DNA of 64,000 nucleotides from Gilliamella sp. wkB178 (GTDB taxonomy: Bacteria > Pseudomonadota > Gammaproteobacteria > Enterobacterales > Orbaceae), in the NCBI RefSeq assembly GCF_001690705.1, contig NZ_LZGK01000001.1, forward strand, positions 124,001 to 188,000. Reading direction: 5' to 3'. The notes under the pieces were generated by a model. The model was given only the letters and a program-made list of their open reading frames with translations. It did no database searches and was not told the DNA's origin. Positions 34,402-44,966 of this stretch are shown piece by piece. How positions within the stretch are numbered: the stretch's first letter is position 1; the number at the start of each line of letters is the position of its first letter. Both the position numbers and the translations under genes were made by a program.

Positions 34402-34806
34402 ATGAGTTTTTCTATTTTGGCAATTTCTGGTTCGGCTTTGATGGCGCAATCACAACGCATGAATGTTAGTGCCAGTAATTTAGCTAATGCTGATAGTGTA
34501 ACTAGTACCTCGGGAACGGCTTACCGTGCGAAACAAGTCGTTTTTCAAGTAGATGATAATGGTTACCAAAATGTGGTGGCAGGGGTTAAGGTGACCCAAG
34601 TTATTGAAGATCCGGCACCAATGAATTTAGTGTATGAACCTAATCACCCATTAGCTGACGCCAAAGGTTATATTCAAAAGCCCAATGTTGATGTCGTTGC
34701 CGAAATGGTTAATACCATTTCAGCCTCACGTAGTTATCAGGCGAATATTGAAGTGATCAACACCGCCAAAAGCCTAATGCTAAAAACGCTAACATTAGGG
34801 CAATAA
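34402..34806 (+). CDS. flgC: Flagellar proximal rod protein FlgC
   Basis: 134 residues. It opens with the shared rod/hook motif ([20 protein letters not shown]) and ends with the [20 protein letters not shown] helix common to axial proteins. Five bases separate it from flgB. Confidence 0.96.
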   Translation: MSFSILAISGSALMAQSQRMNVSASNLANADSVTSTSGTAYRAKQVVFQVDDNGYQNVVAGVKVTQVIEDPAPMNLVYEPNHPLADAKGYIQKPNVDVVAEMVNTISASRSYQANIEVINTAKSLMLKTLTLGQ

Positions 34807-34818
34807 TAGGAGAAACTT

Positions 34819-35538
34819 ATGGGGATTGCTAATGTGCCAGTGGCAGAGTCTTCAGCAGTCAAAAGTACTAATACTACTCAAAAAACGTCAGCAGATGGCA
34901 ATTCCAGTAAGGAGTTGCAAGATAACTTTTTGGCGCTATTGATTGCACAAATGAAAAACCAAGATCCAACTAATCCAATGGATAATAGCCAATTAACGTC
35001 GCAACTGGCACAAATTAATACCTTGGCCGGAATTGAAAGGCTCAATACCACGTTAGGTATGGTTTCCGGGCAGATTGACGATAGTTTATCGGTTAATGCC
35101 AGTAATATGATTGGTAAAGGCGTTATGGTTCCGGGCAATAAAATTTTGGTGGCGACAGCTGAAGCAGAAGGTTCAAGTACAGAAAATGAAACTATTACTA
35201 CGCCATTTGGGTTTGAACTGGTGCGTGATGCTGATTCGGTAATCATCACTATTCAGGATGAAAATGGCAATGTAGTGCGTGAAGTGGATTTAGGCGCTAT
35301 TCCTGCTGGGGTCAGTTCGTTTACTTGGGATGGGGTACTCAATGACGGTACCGTAGCCCCTGATGGTAGCTATACATTTACAGTTAATGCTAGTAATGAT
35401 GGTCAAAAAGTATCTTCTACTTCATTAGCTTATTCCGTTGTGTATGGTGTGATTAATAGCAAAGTTAACAATAAAGTATTACTGGATTTAGGAATACTGG
35501 GTTCAATAAGTATTGACGAAGTTCGTCAGATTCTTTAA
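34819..35538 (+). CDS. flgD: Hook-capping protein FlgD
   Basis: 239 residues. The N-terminal FlgD signature is clear (LQDNFLALLIAQMKNQDPTN, PMDNSQLTSQLAQINTLAGI), followed by a FlgD/FN3-like domain with the GVSSFTWDGVLNDGT pattern. It caps the growing hook so that FlgE can polymerise. Confidence 0.95.
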   Translation: MGIANVPVAESSAVKSTNTTQKTSADGNSSKELQDNFLALLIAQMKNQDPTNPMDNSQLTSQLAQINTLAGIERLNTTLGMVSGQIDDSLSVNASNMIGKGVMVPGNKILVATAEAEGSSTENETITTPFGFELVRDADSVIITIQDENGNVVREVDLGAIPAGVSSFTWDGVLNDGTVAPDGSYTFTVNASNDGQKVSSTSLAYSVVYGVINSKVNNKVLLDLGILGSISIDEVRQIL

Positions 35539-35553
35539 GGAGATAAAGTTGAT

Positions 35554-36765
35554 ATGGGATTTTCTCAAGCAATTAGTGGTATGAATGCTGCATCTAAGCA
35601 ATTGGATGTAATTGGTAATAATATTGCCAATTCCGCAACAGTAGGATTTAAGAGTGCTAGCATCTCTTTTGCCGATATGTATGCCGGCTCAAAAGTAGGC
35701 ATGGGGGTGAAAGTGGCAGCAGTGATGCAAAATTTTAACGATGGCACCACTACCACCACCAATAATAGTTTAGATGTAGCGATTTCTGGCAATGGCTTCT
35801 TTCGGTTAGTGGATAGTAGTGGCCAAGTTTATTATACCCGCAATGGCCAATTTCAATTGGATTCTGAGCGTAATATTATTTCGGCGGATGGTTTGCATTT
35901 AACAGGATACCTTGCCAGCGGTACGCCACCAACAATCCAGCAAGGATCAACGCCCGGGCCGTTAAAAATTTCACAAGAAATGCTCAATGCCGCGGCAACT
36001 ACTAAAGCATCATTACAAACCAATTTAAATTCCAATAGTAAAGTCCCCGAAAAACAACCCGTCAATCCCTTGGATGCTGATACCTTTAATTACTCAACTA
36101 CCATCAGTACTTACGATTCGCTAGGTAATCAACGTAATGTTCAGCTTTTTTATGTAAAAACCGCAGATAACCAGTGGGATGTGCATTATCTGGATAGTAG
36201 CGACCCTAATGCAACCTTGGTAAAAGGTGGACAGATGGAATTTGACTCATCGGGTAAATTAATTAGTGATCCACAAATGACTATTAGCCTTAATGGCATT
36301 AATGGTTCGGCAGCCAATACCTTTAGTTTATCGTTAGCTAATAGTTCACAACAAAATATGGGTAAAGAAGTGGGTAGTATCAAAACCCCAATTGTCGATG
36401 GCTATGCACCGGGTGATTTAGTCGGTTACAGCATTAATGATGATGGTTCTATTTATGGGATCTACTCTAATCAACAAACCATGTTATTAGGGCAAATTGC
36501 CATGGCTGATTTTGCAAATGTTAATGGCTTGGAATCTGCCGGTAATAATAATTGGCGATCAACCATTAATTCCGGGGCTGAAGTATTAGGTTCGGTTAAT
36601 TCTGGTACCTTGGGATCATTAACCAACGGTGCCGTAGAATCATCAAACGTAGATATGAGCCAAGAGTTAGTTAATATGATTGTGGCACAGCGTAATTATC
36701 AGTCTAATTCGCAAACCATTAAGACTCAGGATCAAATTTTAAATACATTAGTAAATTTACGTTAA
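35554..36765 (+). CDS. flgE: Flagellar hook protein FlgE
   Basis: 403 residues, near E. coli FlgE (402). The N-terminal axial motif (GMNAASKQLDVIGNNIANSA) and C-terminal VDMSQELVNMIVAQRNYQSN helix form the D0 domain; the middle carries the beta-rich D1/D2 hook domains. It makes the universal joint between rod and filament. Confidence 0.97.
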   Translation: MGFSQAISGMNAASKQLDVIGNNIANSATVGFKSASISFADMYAGSKVGMGVKVAAVMQNFNDGTTTTTNNSLDVAISGNGFFRLVDSSGQVYYTRNGQFQLDSERNIISADGLHLTGYLASGTPPTIQQGSTPGPLKISQEMLNAAATTKASLQTNLNSNSKVPEKQPVNPLDADTFNYSTTISTYDSLGNQRNVQLFYVKTADNQWDVHYLDSSDPNATLVKGGQMEFDSSGKLISDPQMTISLNGINGSAANTFSLSLANSSQQNMGKEVGSIKTPIVDGYAPGDLVGYSINDDGSIYGIYSNQQTMLLGQIAMADFANVNGLESAGNNNWRSTINSGAEVLGSVNSGTLGSLTNGAVESSNVDMSQELVNMIVAQRNYQSNSQTIKTQDQILNTLVNLR

Positions 36766-36779
36766 TTTAAGGGTGATCA

Positions 36780-37535
36780 ATGGATCGTGTTATTTATACC
36801 GCTATGTCCGCAGCCAGTCAGGTGCTTAATCGCCAGTCGGTGACTACGCATAATCTGGCCAACGTGACTACCACGGGATTTCGAGCGCAATTAACTACTA
36901 TGAAAGCCGTTGCGGTAGTAGGTAATGACCAGCCGACACGGACTATGGTAACAGCTACTACGCCGACTTTTGATTCCACTTTAGGTGCATTTAATTATAC
37001 CGGACGCGAGTTAGATGTTGCTTTACCCGAAGATCATTGGCTAGCGGTGCAGTTAGCTGATGGTAGTGAAGCGTATACGCGCAATGGTGCGATTGACATT
37101 GATGAAGATGGTACCCTCAAAATTCAGGGTCATCCTTTAATTGGCGATAATGGCATTTTGACAGTACCACAACGTTCACATGTGAGTGTCAGTGGTGATG
37201 GTACATTAACGGCTTTAGGGGCGGGTGATAAACCGACAACAATTGCTCAAGTGGGTAAAATTAAACGCGTCCATATTGAGCGTAACCAGCTTATGCGTGG
37301 TGATAATGGCTTTTTTCAATTAACGCCAGCAACTAAAAATGAGCGTGGAGCAGTGCTGCCGGACAACCCTAAAGCTGTGCTTATGTCAGGTGTGTTAGAA
37401 GCGAGTAATGTAAATCCAGTTTCAGCAATGGTTGATTTAATCAGTCATTCACGCCAATTTGAAATGCAGATGAAAGGAATTATTACCGCGGATGAAAATG
37501 CTCAAAAAGCCAATCAAATTTTATCATTAACTTAA
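36780..37535 (+). CDS. flgF: Flagellar proximal rod protein FlgF
   Basis: 251 residues with the axial N-terminal motif (AASQVLNRQSVTTHNLANV) and the C-terminal FEMQMKGIITADENAQ helix. Length and order, between flgE and flgG, match FlgF of enteric bacteria. Confidence 0.95.
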   Translation: MDRVIYTAMSAASQVLNRQSVTTHNLANVTTTGFRAQLTTMKAVAVVGNDQPTRTMVTATTPTFDSTLGAFNYTGRELDVALPEDHWLAVQLADGSEAYTRNGAIDIDEDGTLKIQGHPLIGDNGILTVPQRSHVSVSGDGTLTALGAGDKPTTIAQVGKIKRVHIERNQLMRGDNGFFQLTPATKNERGAVLPDNPKAVLMSGVLEASNVNPVSAMVDLISHSRQFEMQMKGIITADENAQKANQILSLT

Positions 37536-37547
37536 CAAGGAAGAACC

Positions 37548-38330
37548 ATGATTAAATCATTATGGATTGCCAAAACTGGACTGTCGGCACAGCAAATGAA
37601 TATGGATATTATTTCCAATAATTTAGCTAATGTCAGTACCAGTGGTTTTAAACGGCAAAGAGCCGTTTTTGAAGATTTATTATATCAAACGGTGCGCCAA
37701 CCGGGTGCTCAGTCATCAGAGCAAACCACATTACCATCGGGGTTACAAATTGGTACCGGTGTGCGCCCAGTTGCAACCGAACGTATTCATAGCCAAGGTA
37801 ATTTGGAGTTGACCGATAATAGTAGTGATGTTGCCATTAATGGCCAAGGTTTTTTTCAAGTGTTATTACCAGATGGTACTCAGGCTTATACGCGTAGTGG
37901 CGCATTTCAAGTCAATCAAAATGGTCAATTGGTTACTGCTGCCGGTTATGAAATTCAGCCAACGATTAATATCCCGTCTAATGCAATCAAAATGACAGTT
38001 GCTCGTGATGGTATCGTTAATGTGACGTTAGCCAATCAATCATCCCAAGTGCAAGTAGGTCAATTAACCTTACATACTTTTATCAATGATGCTGGTTTAG
38101 AAAGTATGGGTGAAAATCTGTATTTAGAAACCGAAAGCTCAGGAGCGCCAACTGAAAATACACCAGGCTTAAATGGTGCCGGGTTGTTATACCAAGGTTA
38201 TACCGAAACCTCTAATGTTAATGTTGCTGAAGAATTGGTCAATATGATTCAAGTTCAACGAGCTTATGAAATCAACAGTAAGGCTATTTCTGCTTCAGAC
38301 CAAATGTTACAACGTTTAAACCAGTTATAA
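37548..38330 (+). CDS. flgG: Flagellar distal rod protein FlgG
   Basis: 260 residues, exactly the E. coli FlgG length. Motifs: [37 protein letters not shown] and the C-terminal [20 protein letters not shown]. It forms the distal rod that passes through the P and L rings. Confidence 0.97.
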   Translation: MIKSLWIAKTGLSAQQMNMDIISNNLANVSTSGFKRQRAVFEDLLYQTVRQPGAQSSEQTTLPSGLQIGTGVRPVATERIHSQGNLELTDNSSDVAINGQGFFQVLLPDGTQAYTRSGAFQVNQNGQLVTAAGYEIQPTINIPSNAIKMTVARDGIVNVTLANQSSQVQVGQLTLHTFINDAGLESMGENLYLETESSGAPTENTPGLNGAGLLYQGYTETSNVNVAEELVNMIQVQRAYEINSKAISASDQMLQRLNQL

Positions 38331-38340
38331 ATTTGAGCAT

Positions 38341-39042
38341 ATGATAACTGTTATGACAGCTGTAATGAGATTTTTGTATATTCCGCTGCTAGTGATTTTA
38401 TGTGGTTGTGCGCAATTACCCAAAAAAGCCTTAGTTGAAGGTGAAACCAGTATTGTCCCGAAAATGCCTGAAATTGTGAATGCCAATGGTTCAATTTTTC
38501 AGTCGGTACAACCGAGTAGTTTTGGTTATCAGCCGATGTTTGAAGATCGCCGTCCGCGTAATATTGGTGATGTGTTGACTATTGTATTGCAGGAAAATGT
38601 CAGTGCTAGTAAAAGTTCTTCAGTTAATGCCGGTCGTAATGGCTCAGCTAACCTTGGGGTTAAAGCCGTCCCCACTTTCCTCGATGGTTTAGTCGGTCGT
38701 GGTAAAGTTGATACCGATATTTCTGGTGATAATGACTTTAAAGGCTCGGGCGGAGCTAATGCCAAAAATACCTTTAGTGGAACTATAACCGTTACCGTGC
38801 AAGACGTAATGATTAACGGTAATTTGAAAGTCATTGGTGAAAAACAAATTGCAATTAATCAAGGTACTGAATTTATTCGTTTTTCAGGTGTGGTCAATCC
38901 CAGAACTATCAGTGGTAATAATACCGTCGTTTCGACACAAGTTGCTGATGCACGGATTGAATATGTGGGCAATGGTTATATCGACGAAGCGCAAACCATG
39001 GGATGGTTGCAGCGCCTGTTCTTAAACTTTTCACCATTTTAA
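38341..39042 (+). CDS. flgH: Flagellar L-ring lipoprotein FlgH
   Basis: 233 residues with a lipoprotein signal peptide; the lipobox is LCGC with Cys23. The mature part contains [20 protein letters not shown] and [19 protein letters not shown], typical of FlgH. It forms the outer-membrane L ring. The true start may be one of the two further in-frame ATGs (codons 5 and 9), which would still leave a normal signal peptide. Confidence 0.95.
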   Translation: MITVMTAVMRFLYIPLLVILCGCAQLPKKALVEGETSIVPKMPEIVNANGSIFQSVQPSSFGYQPMFEDRRPRNIGDVLTIVLQENVSASKSSSVNAGRNGSANLGVKAVPTFLDGLVGRGKVDTDISGDNDFKGSGGANAKNTFSGTITVTVQDVMINGNLKVIGEKQIAINQGTEFIRFSGVVNPRTISGNNTVVSTQVADARIEYVGNGYIDEAQTMGWLQRLFLNFSPF

Positions 39043-39053
39043 AGAGTGTTTTT

Positions 39054-40163
39054 ATGATAACAACATGGCGTAAATTAATTGCTTTCACTTTGATGTTACT
39101 CATTGCACCTATGAGTCATGCGGAACGCATACGTGATTTAGTTACCATTCAAGGCGTTAGGGAAAATGCCTTAGTTGGCTATGGTATTGTGGTTGGCCTT
39201 GATGGTACCGGAGATCAAACATCACAGACTCCGTTTACGATTCAAAGTATTACCAATATGTTATCGCAATTAGGTATCACGGTGCCGACAGGTAGTAACA
39301 TGCAATTAAAAAATGTTGCGGCGGTAATGGTTACCGCGAAGTTACCTTCATTTGCTCGTGTTGGTCAACAAATGGATGTGGTTGTATCGTCTCTAGGTAA
39401 TGCCAAAAGTTTACGTGGCGGTACCTTAATTATGACACCATTAAAAGGTACCGATAATCAGGTATATGCTATTGCCCAAGGTAATCTTTTTGTTGGTGGT
39501 ATGGGGGCTAGTGCTAGCGGTGGCAGTAGTGTCAGCATTAATCAAATGGCGGGGGCGACTATTCCTAATGGCGCTACTATTGAACGGGAATTAGCCACCA
39601 GCTTAGATAAACAAAATATTATTCACCTGCATATGCATCAATTTGATTTTACCCGGGCGTTAAAAATATCAGAAGCCATTAACAAATTACAAAAAAATTC
39701 GGCCACGGCATTAGATGGTATGACCATTGCTTTAAAAATGCCCAAAGAGAGTAATGATCGGGTACAGTTCTTATCACGCATACAAAATTTGGATATTGCT
39801 AGTACGCCAGTATCAGCCAAAGTAGTAATTAATACTCGCACTGGCGTAGTGGTGATGAATCAAAAAGTTAAATTGGATAATTGTGCGGTTGCTCATGGTA
39901 ATTTATCGGTAGTGGTTAGTAATAAATTAAATGTGAGCCAACCTACTACACCATTAGCTGGTGGCAATACCGTAGTCGTGCCGGACAGTCAAGTTAGTAT
40001 TGAACAGCAAGGTGGCGCGTTACATAACGTATCGTCTAGTGCCGATTTGAATCAGGTTATCAACTCATTGAATTTACTTGGGGCGAATCCAACTGAATTA
40101 ATGTCAATACTAGAAGCACTGAAAACCGCAGGTTGTTTACATGCTACCTTGGAAACAATCTAA
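39054..40163 (+). CDS. flgI: Flagellar P-ring protein FlgI
   Basis: 369 residues from the ATG at 39054, which gives a normal signal peptide ([23 protein letters not shown]); the longer frame overlaps flgH and would bury it. The sequence is strongly conserved ([29 protein letters not shown]). There are exactly two cysteines, Cys277 and Cys361, matching the disulfide pair that DsbA makes in E. coli FlgI, and a dsbA gene opens this island. Confidence 0.96.
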   Translation: MITTWRKLIAFTLMLLIAPMSHAERIRDLVTIQGVRENALVGYGIVVGLDGTGDQTSQTPFTIQSITNMLSQLGITVPTGSNMQLKNVAAVMVTAKLPSFARVGQQMDVVVSSLGNAKSLRGGTLIMTPLKGTDNQVYAIAQGNLFVGGMGASASGGSSVSINQMAGATIPNGATIERELATSLDKQNIIHLHMHQFDFTRALKISEAINKLQKNSATALDGMTIALKMPKESNDRVQFLSRIQNLDIASTPVSAKVVINTRTGVVVMNQKVKLDNCAVAHGNLSVVVSNKLNVSQPTTPLAGGNTVVVPDSQVSIEQQGGALHNVSSSADLNQVINSLNLLGANPTELMSILEALKTAGCLHATLETI

Positions 40164-40181
40164 TCGAAAAGAAGATATTAT

Positions 40182-41216
40182 ATGCGTAATCTAATGGGTC
40201 AATCATTAAACCGTTTTGCTTATGATTTAACTGGTCTTAATCAATTAAAACAACATGCTGCCAAAGGTTCTACTGAGAGCGTTAAACAAGTAGCACAACA
40301 ATTTGAATCATTATTTATGAATATGATGATGCAAAGTATGCGTAAAGCAGTGCCACAAAGTGGTTTGTTTAATCAGTCATCCTCGCAATTATTTACGGCC
40401 ATGTTTGATCAGCAAATTGCGCAACAAGCTGCGGGTAAAGGATTAGGGTTAGCGGATATGCTAACCAAACAATTAACCGGCGGCGCATCTCCAGCGGTCA
40501 ATGTTAACGCTCAAACTCAAACTCAAAAACAAGCCAATAATAGTCAACCGCAGCTTTATTTAGCGCAATCGTTGTTTAGTGATAAATCGGCTAATCTTAC
40601 GCCACAAGCCTTAGGACAATTGCTTTATCGCAATAACCAAACGCCACCGTCATCACCATCTAGGGAAAATTCAGCCATCTCGGCTAATACGGCTACGCTT
40701 GCAGAAGATTATGTGACTCAATTTGTAAAAGATTGGCTTGAGCCAGCCAAACAAGCGGCGAAAATATCGGGCATTGCATATGAAGTAATTATTGCGCAAG
40801 CAGCTTTAGAAACCGGCTGGGGACAAAAGCAGATCACAACTGCAGATAATCAATCCAGTCATAACTATTTTGGTATAAAAGCCACTCCATCTTGGCAAGG
40901 TAGGTCTACGCGGTTAACCACCCAAGAATATATTAATAATACCATGATTAAAGTTAAGGATGATTTTAAAGTCTATAATAGTAAGCAACACGCTTTAACT
41001 GACTATCTGAATTTATTAACTAAAAATCCACGTTATCGTGGCGTGGTCAATGCACCAGATGCGCGCACTGCTGCCAAAGAATTACAGGCAGCGCATTATG
41101 CTACTGATCCGCAATATAGTGATAAGCTTATCCAAATTATTGCTCGCATTGAGCAAATCGCCGCCAATCATTCGCTAACCAAGGTATCAGGTTTTAAACA
41201 AATTGTGTCCAGATAA
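40182..41216 (+). CDS. flgJ: Bifunctional rod cap and peptidoglycan hydrolase FlgJ
   Basis: 344 residues. The N-terminal rod-cap domain (about 30-100; FESLFMNMMMQSMRKAVPQS) is joined by a Gln/Asn/Ser-rich linker to a C-terminal glucosaminidase/muramidase-type domain (about 175-325) with the catalytic Glu210 in QAALETGWGQ. It opens a hole in the cell wall for the rod. Last gene of the plus-strand run. Confidence 0.95.
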   Translation: MRNLMGQSLNRFAYDLTGLNQLKQHAAKGSTESVKQVAQQFESLFMNMMMQSMRKAVPQSGLFNQSSSQLFTAMFDQQIAQQAAGKGLGLADMLTKQLTGGASPAVNVNAQTQTQKQANNSQPQLYLAQSLFSDKSANLTPQALGQLLYRNNQTPPSSPSRENSAISANTATLAEDYVTQFVKDWLEPAKQAAKISGIAYEVIIAQAALETGWGQKQITTADNQSSHNYFGIKATPSWQGRSTRLTTQEYINNTMIKVKDDFKVYNSKQHALTDYLNLLTKNPRYRGVVNAPDARTAAKELQAAHYATDPQYSDKLIQIIARIEQIAANHSLTKVSGFKQIVSR

Positions 41217-41259
41217 TGACATAGAAATTACATAAATTAAAAACGACATAAAATAAAAA

Positions 41260-41279
41260 AGGAGGGCTAACCCTCCTTG
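41260..41279 (-). terminator. Terminator between flgJ and flgL
   Basis: AAGGAGGG, CTAA loop, CCCTCCTT. On the minus strand it is followed by TTTTTTATTTT, so it should stop flgKL transcription. It may also act on flgJ. Confidence 0.8.
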
Positions 41280-41314
41280 CTAGTTGTATGACTATTGCTT
41301 ACATTGTTTATAAA

Positions 41315-42271
41315 TTATTTCATTTGAAACAGCGACATGTTTTGCATGTTCATAAAGGTATATTGTGCCGCCTGCAAATTAGCTTGTAGCATAACGTATT
41401 CCGAAATTGCGTCATACCAATCAACATCTTCAAGTTGGCTGATTTGGGTTTCAAAATCAATGTCTAAGGTTTTGCCGTGATTAGTTAATCTTTCAATTTC
41501 GTTTAATACCGATCCACCTTCAGATCTTAGCATTGAAATATTATTAAACGAATTTTCTATGCCATAACTGGCTTTCGAGAGTCCTTCTCTAAATTGTTGG
41601 CTAGCGGTTGGGCTGTTACCGTCAATACCGATTTTTAAGGCAGCAATTGCATAATCAATGCTGGCAAAAATATTACTCTCTGCTGGCGTACCATCCGGTA
41701 ATTTAACGTTTGCGCCACTCATAAATACTTGCAGACCTGTAAAACTGAGGGCAACTTCTCGAGTATTATCAATGAGAACAGTGATGGATGTGCTGCCACC
41801 AACATAACTCACGTTGCCGGATTCATCAGTGATAAACGGTGGCGTATCATTTTTATTGCCAGCAAACAGATAATTACCATTAGTGTCTTTGGAATTAGCT
41901 AAGGCTAACAATTGATCTTTTAAACCTTGTAATTGATTGGCAAGTTCAAGGCGATTGTCATCATTTAAAGTTTCATTAGCGGCATAAACTAAAGTTTCTT
42001 GGATTTTTTGAATGACAGTATTTACTTCCTTTAGTATGGTGTCTTGGCGACTCAATGATTTATCCGCGCGGTCACGGGCAATTTGTAGCTGATCATTTTG
42101 GGCTTGAGCTTGTTTTAATGTTAATGCTTGTGCGGCTGCCATCGGATCGTCTGATGGTGACAAAATTTTCTTACCAGTGGCTAAATGTAGCCCCGATGTT
42201 TGCCATTTACTGTTAGTATTTAAAATACTATTTAAATTCTTTTGATACATTAAATTAGTACTAAGGCGCAT
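41315..42271 (-). CDS. flgL: Hook-filament junction protein FlgL
   Basis: 318 residues, E. coli FlgL 317. Flagellin-like N- and C-terminal helices (MRLSTNLMYQKNLNSIL, LATGKKILSPSDDPMAAAQA; C-terminal ISEYVMLQANLQAAQYTF). It joins FlgK to the filament. Fourteen bases after flgK. Confidence 0.95.
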   Translation of the reverse strand: MRLSTNLMYQKNLNSILNTNSKWQTSGLHLATGKKILSPSDDPMAAAQALTLKQAQAQNDQLQIARDRADKSLSRQDTILKEVNTVIQKIQETLVYAANETLNDDNRLELANQLQGLKDQLLALANSKDTNGNYLFAGNKNDTPPFITDESGNVSYVGGSTSITVLIDNTREVALSFTGLQVFMSGANVKLPDGTPAESNIFASIDYAIAALKIGIDGNSPTASQQFREGLSKASYGIENSFNNISMLRSEGGSVLNEIERLTNHGKTLDIDFETQISQLEDVDWYDAISEYVMLQANLQAAQYTFMNMQNMSLFQMK

Positions 42272-42285
42272 GGGTTATCCTGTTA

Positions 42286-43929
42286 TTACTTGGTTAAACC
42301 TAAAATGGTATCGAAGATAGTGGTCGCCGCATCAATTATTTTGGCATTAGCTTGATAATACTGCATATACACCTGCATCGAGATATACTCTTCTTCAACA
42401 TTAACTCCTGAGATTGATTGATTTTGTTCATTAATCTCTTGGGTTATATTTTGACTTGATTGCGCAGAAATTTTTGCAGTCTGCGTTTCGCTACCAATAT
42501 AACTGACTAAAGTCGAATAAGCTTTACTTAATGTGGCGGTGCCATTAACCAGTTTTTCATTTTGGATGGCTAATAAGCGAGCTACATTACGATTGTCTCC
42601 GGCACCGTTTTCGTCATCATTAATGCCAGTGGCGAGTTTATTAACATCTTTAACTAATAGTTGTAATGATGAAGCAATGTCGGCAACGGGTTTAAGCATA
42701 AAAGAGTCACCACTAACTGGAGTACCACTAATTTCAATGCTTAGACCGTCAAATATTAATTTGCCATTTTCAATTTCAGGGGTGATTTGTTGGTGATCGG
42801 AAAGTCGTGTAATGACCCAATCATTGCCATTAAACTCTATTTTATAATCAGAGGCTTTAACGTCAGTAACTGAATTAAAATTGGCATTAATTGTGGCACT
42901 ACCTTGATTGTTACTATTAGTAATGCAACTAGGTTGATTATACTCGAATAATTTTTCACCTTGATTACCATTTATATCGACACCTGAGGTATGTACTTCA
43001 TTAAAACGTTCTGCTAAGTTTAAAGCGATTAAGCCTAATTGATTCCTTGCTTCAGTTAAAGGACCATCACGAAATGTTAATAATCCATTCAACGTGCCCG
43101 TGGTAATATTTTGGCTAGTTAATTCTTGTGTTGCTCCGGAATTATGAGTGTAAATAATGGTGCTTAATGCGGGATCATCTTTAGATGGCTGTACCGATAA
43201 TTGGTTGACAGTTGAACCTTGAACCAAATTTAAGCCATTGGCTAATGACAAGTTATATTGCCCATTTTGTTCGGTTACCGTAATGCCAATAATTTCACTT
43301 AATTCGTTGACTAACTGATCACGTTGATCCAATAAAGCATTGGGTTCATTGCCACCACTTACTGCTTGTAAATGTGAGATTTTTTGGTTTAACTCGGCAA
43401 TTTGTTGGGTATAGGAATTGACTTTATCAACATTATTCGCCAACTCGGTATTGAGGTTAGCTATTTGATTGTTTAAGTTATTTTCAGTTTTATTAAATTG
43501 ATTAGTTAACGAAGTTAAATTACTAATAACTGTTTGTTTAATTGATGGATCGCTAGCATTGGCAGACAGTTTGTTTAAGCTGTCAAAAAGATTATTAATT
43601 TGTGATGAAATGCTATTGTCATTTTCGGCAAGTAAGTTATCAACTTTTGATAATTCATTATAATAAGCTTTGATGGCGCCATTTTGTGATTGCGATTGGC
43701 GTAATTGGCCAACTACAAACTGATTATAGGTACGATTGACTGTGCTTACCTTAACGCCATTACCAATAAACCCAAAACCATGTTTGGTGCCGTTAGCTTG
43801 ACTCAAAATTTGTTGTTGACGATTGTAACCAGGGGTATGCGCATTACTGATATTATTGCTTATGACGTTAAGCATATTTTGCGCGGCATTTAAGCCACTA
43901 ATTCCTGTATTCATCAATGAATTGGCCAT
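42286..43929 (-). CDS. flgK: Hook-filament junction protein FlgK
   Basis: 547 residues from the ATG at 43929, chosen because AGGAG precedes it; E. coli FlgK has 547. N-terminal axial motif NTGISGLNAAQNMLNVISNN and C-terminal GVNVEEEYISMQVYMQYYQA. The longer frame adds a spurious hydrophobic leader. A near-perfect sigma28 promoter lies about 60 bases upstream. Confidence 0.96.
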   Translation of the reverse strand: MANSLMNTGISGLNAAQNMLNVISNNISNAHTPGYNRQQQILSQANGTKHGFGFIGNGVKVSTVNRTYNQFVVGQLRQSQSQNGAIKAYYNELSKVDNLLAENDNSISSQINNLFDSLNKLSANASDPSIKQTVISNLTSLTNQFNKTENNLNNQIANLNTELANNVDKVNSYTQQIAELNQKISHLQAVSGGNEPNALLDQRDQLVNELSEIIGITVTEQNGQYNLSLANGLNLVQGSTVNQLSVQPSKDDPALSTIIYTHNSGATQELTSQNITTGTLNGLLTFRDGPLTEARNQLGLIALNLAERFNEVHTSGVDINGNQGEKLFEYNQPSCITNSNNQGSATINANFNSVTDVKASDYKIEFNGNDWVITRLSDHQQITPEIENGKLIFDGLSIEISGTPVSGDSFMLKPVADIASSLQLLVKDVNKLATGINDDENGAGDNRNVARLLAIQNEKLVNGTATLSKAYSTLVSYIGSETQTAKISAQSSQNITQEINEQNQSISGVNVEEEYISMQVYMQYYQANAKIIDAATTIFDTILGLTK

Positions 43930-43989
43930 AAAAACTCCTAATATAATTCCGGTCAATAATTTGATTATCAAACTAATGGGGTATTAGTT

Positions 43990-44016
43990 ATATCGGCCAA
44001 ACTTTAAAAAACTTTA
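43990..44016 (-). promoter_or_regulatory. Sigma28 (FliA) promoter for flgKL
   Basis: Minus strand TAAAGTTT (exact consensus -35), 11 bases, GCCGATAT (seven of eight). Confidence 0.8.
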
Positions 44017-44070
44017 ATTGTTTTTAGCTAATTTTGTCGTTGATGAAAACTCTTTGGTTAAAGTCAGTAG

Positions 44071-44964
44071 TTATTCCGGTTTAGTTGGTTGTAATTGTTT
44101 TAAAAAATCGATACCGGTCATATTATTTTCTTCTTCGATATATTGTTGTGCCGCTTTATTCAAGATTAACAGACTAATACGTCGATTGGCATCGGCACTA
44201 TAATTAGGATTGTTTAAACCAACGGTGTCGGCTAATGCGATAATGCGGATGATCTTGCTGGAATCTAAACCACCGGCAATAAGTTCCCGCCTTGAGGCAT
44301 TGGCACGGTCTGCGGACAATTCCCAATTGCTATAACCACGATCACCAGTTATATATTGGCGTTCATCGGTATGCCCTGATAAGGTAATTTTATTGGGCAA
44401 GGAATTTAAAATTGGCGCTAGGGCAAATAATATTTCTTGCATATTGGGGTGAATTACGGCGCTACCAATATCAAACATGGGTTGATCATCGGTGGCGAGA
44501 ATTTGGATCCGTAACCCCAATTCAGTTAATTCAATGATTAAGTTTGGCGCTAATTTTTGTAAGCGGGGATCTATTTCGAAAACTTCATTAATCTTGCGGG
44601 CGGTTTCAATAAACTGTATTTTTTCTAGTTGCTTTGATTCTAGAGTTTCGGTTTTAGTATTTATTGGCGTGTTTTTTTCTTCACCAAGTTGTTTAGTAAC
44701 ATCATCGCCACCACCGGGAATAGGGCTTTCGCTATCGCTAATATTTTTGCCACCATTATTATTAACCAGTAAAGGTGTTCTAAAATATTCTGCAATACCT
44801 TGTAGTTCTTGAGGGCTGGCTTTGGCAATTAGCCACATAACTAAAAATAATGCCATCATGGCGGTCATAAAATCAGCATAGGCAATTTTCCATGAGCCAC
44901 CATGATGACCACCATTATGTTTTGATTTTTTGGAGATAATTATTCTTACTGATTTATCTTTCAT
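44071..44964 (-). CDS. motB: Flagellar stator protein MotB
   Basis: 297 residues. One N-terminal transmembrane helix (about 29-50) carries the proton-binding aspartate Asp31 in AYADFMTAMMALFLVMW. The C-terminal OmpA/MotB peptidoglycan-binding domain (about 150-265) contains LSGHTDERQY and NWELSADRANASRREL. Two bases after motA, so surely cotranscribed. Confidence 0.96.
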   Translation of the reverse strand: MKDKSVRIIISKKSKHNGGHHGGSWKIAYADFMTAMMALFLVMWLIAKASPQELQGIAEYFRTPLLVNNNGGKNISDSESPIPGGGDDVTKQLGEEKNTPINTKTETLESKQLEKIQFIETARKINEVFEIDPRLQKLAPNLIIELTELGLRIQILATDDQPMFDIGSAVIHPNMQEILFALAPILNSLPNKITLSGHTDERQYITGDRGYSNWELSADRANASRRELIAGGLDSSKIIRIIALADTVGLNNPNYSADANRRISLLILNKAAQQYIEEENNMTGIDFLKQLQPTKPE

Positions 44965-44966
44965 GG

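Noticed and set aside
39003-39053. FlgI start inside flgH
   Set aside because: It would place 17 residues in front of an otherwise normal signal peptide. ATG 39054 fits the family.
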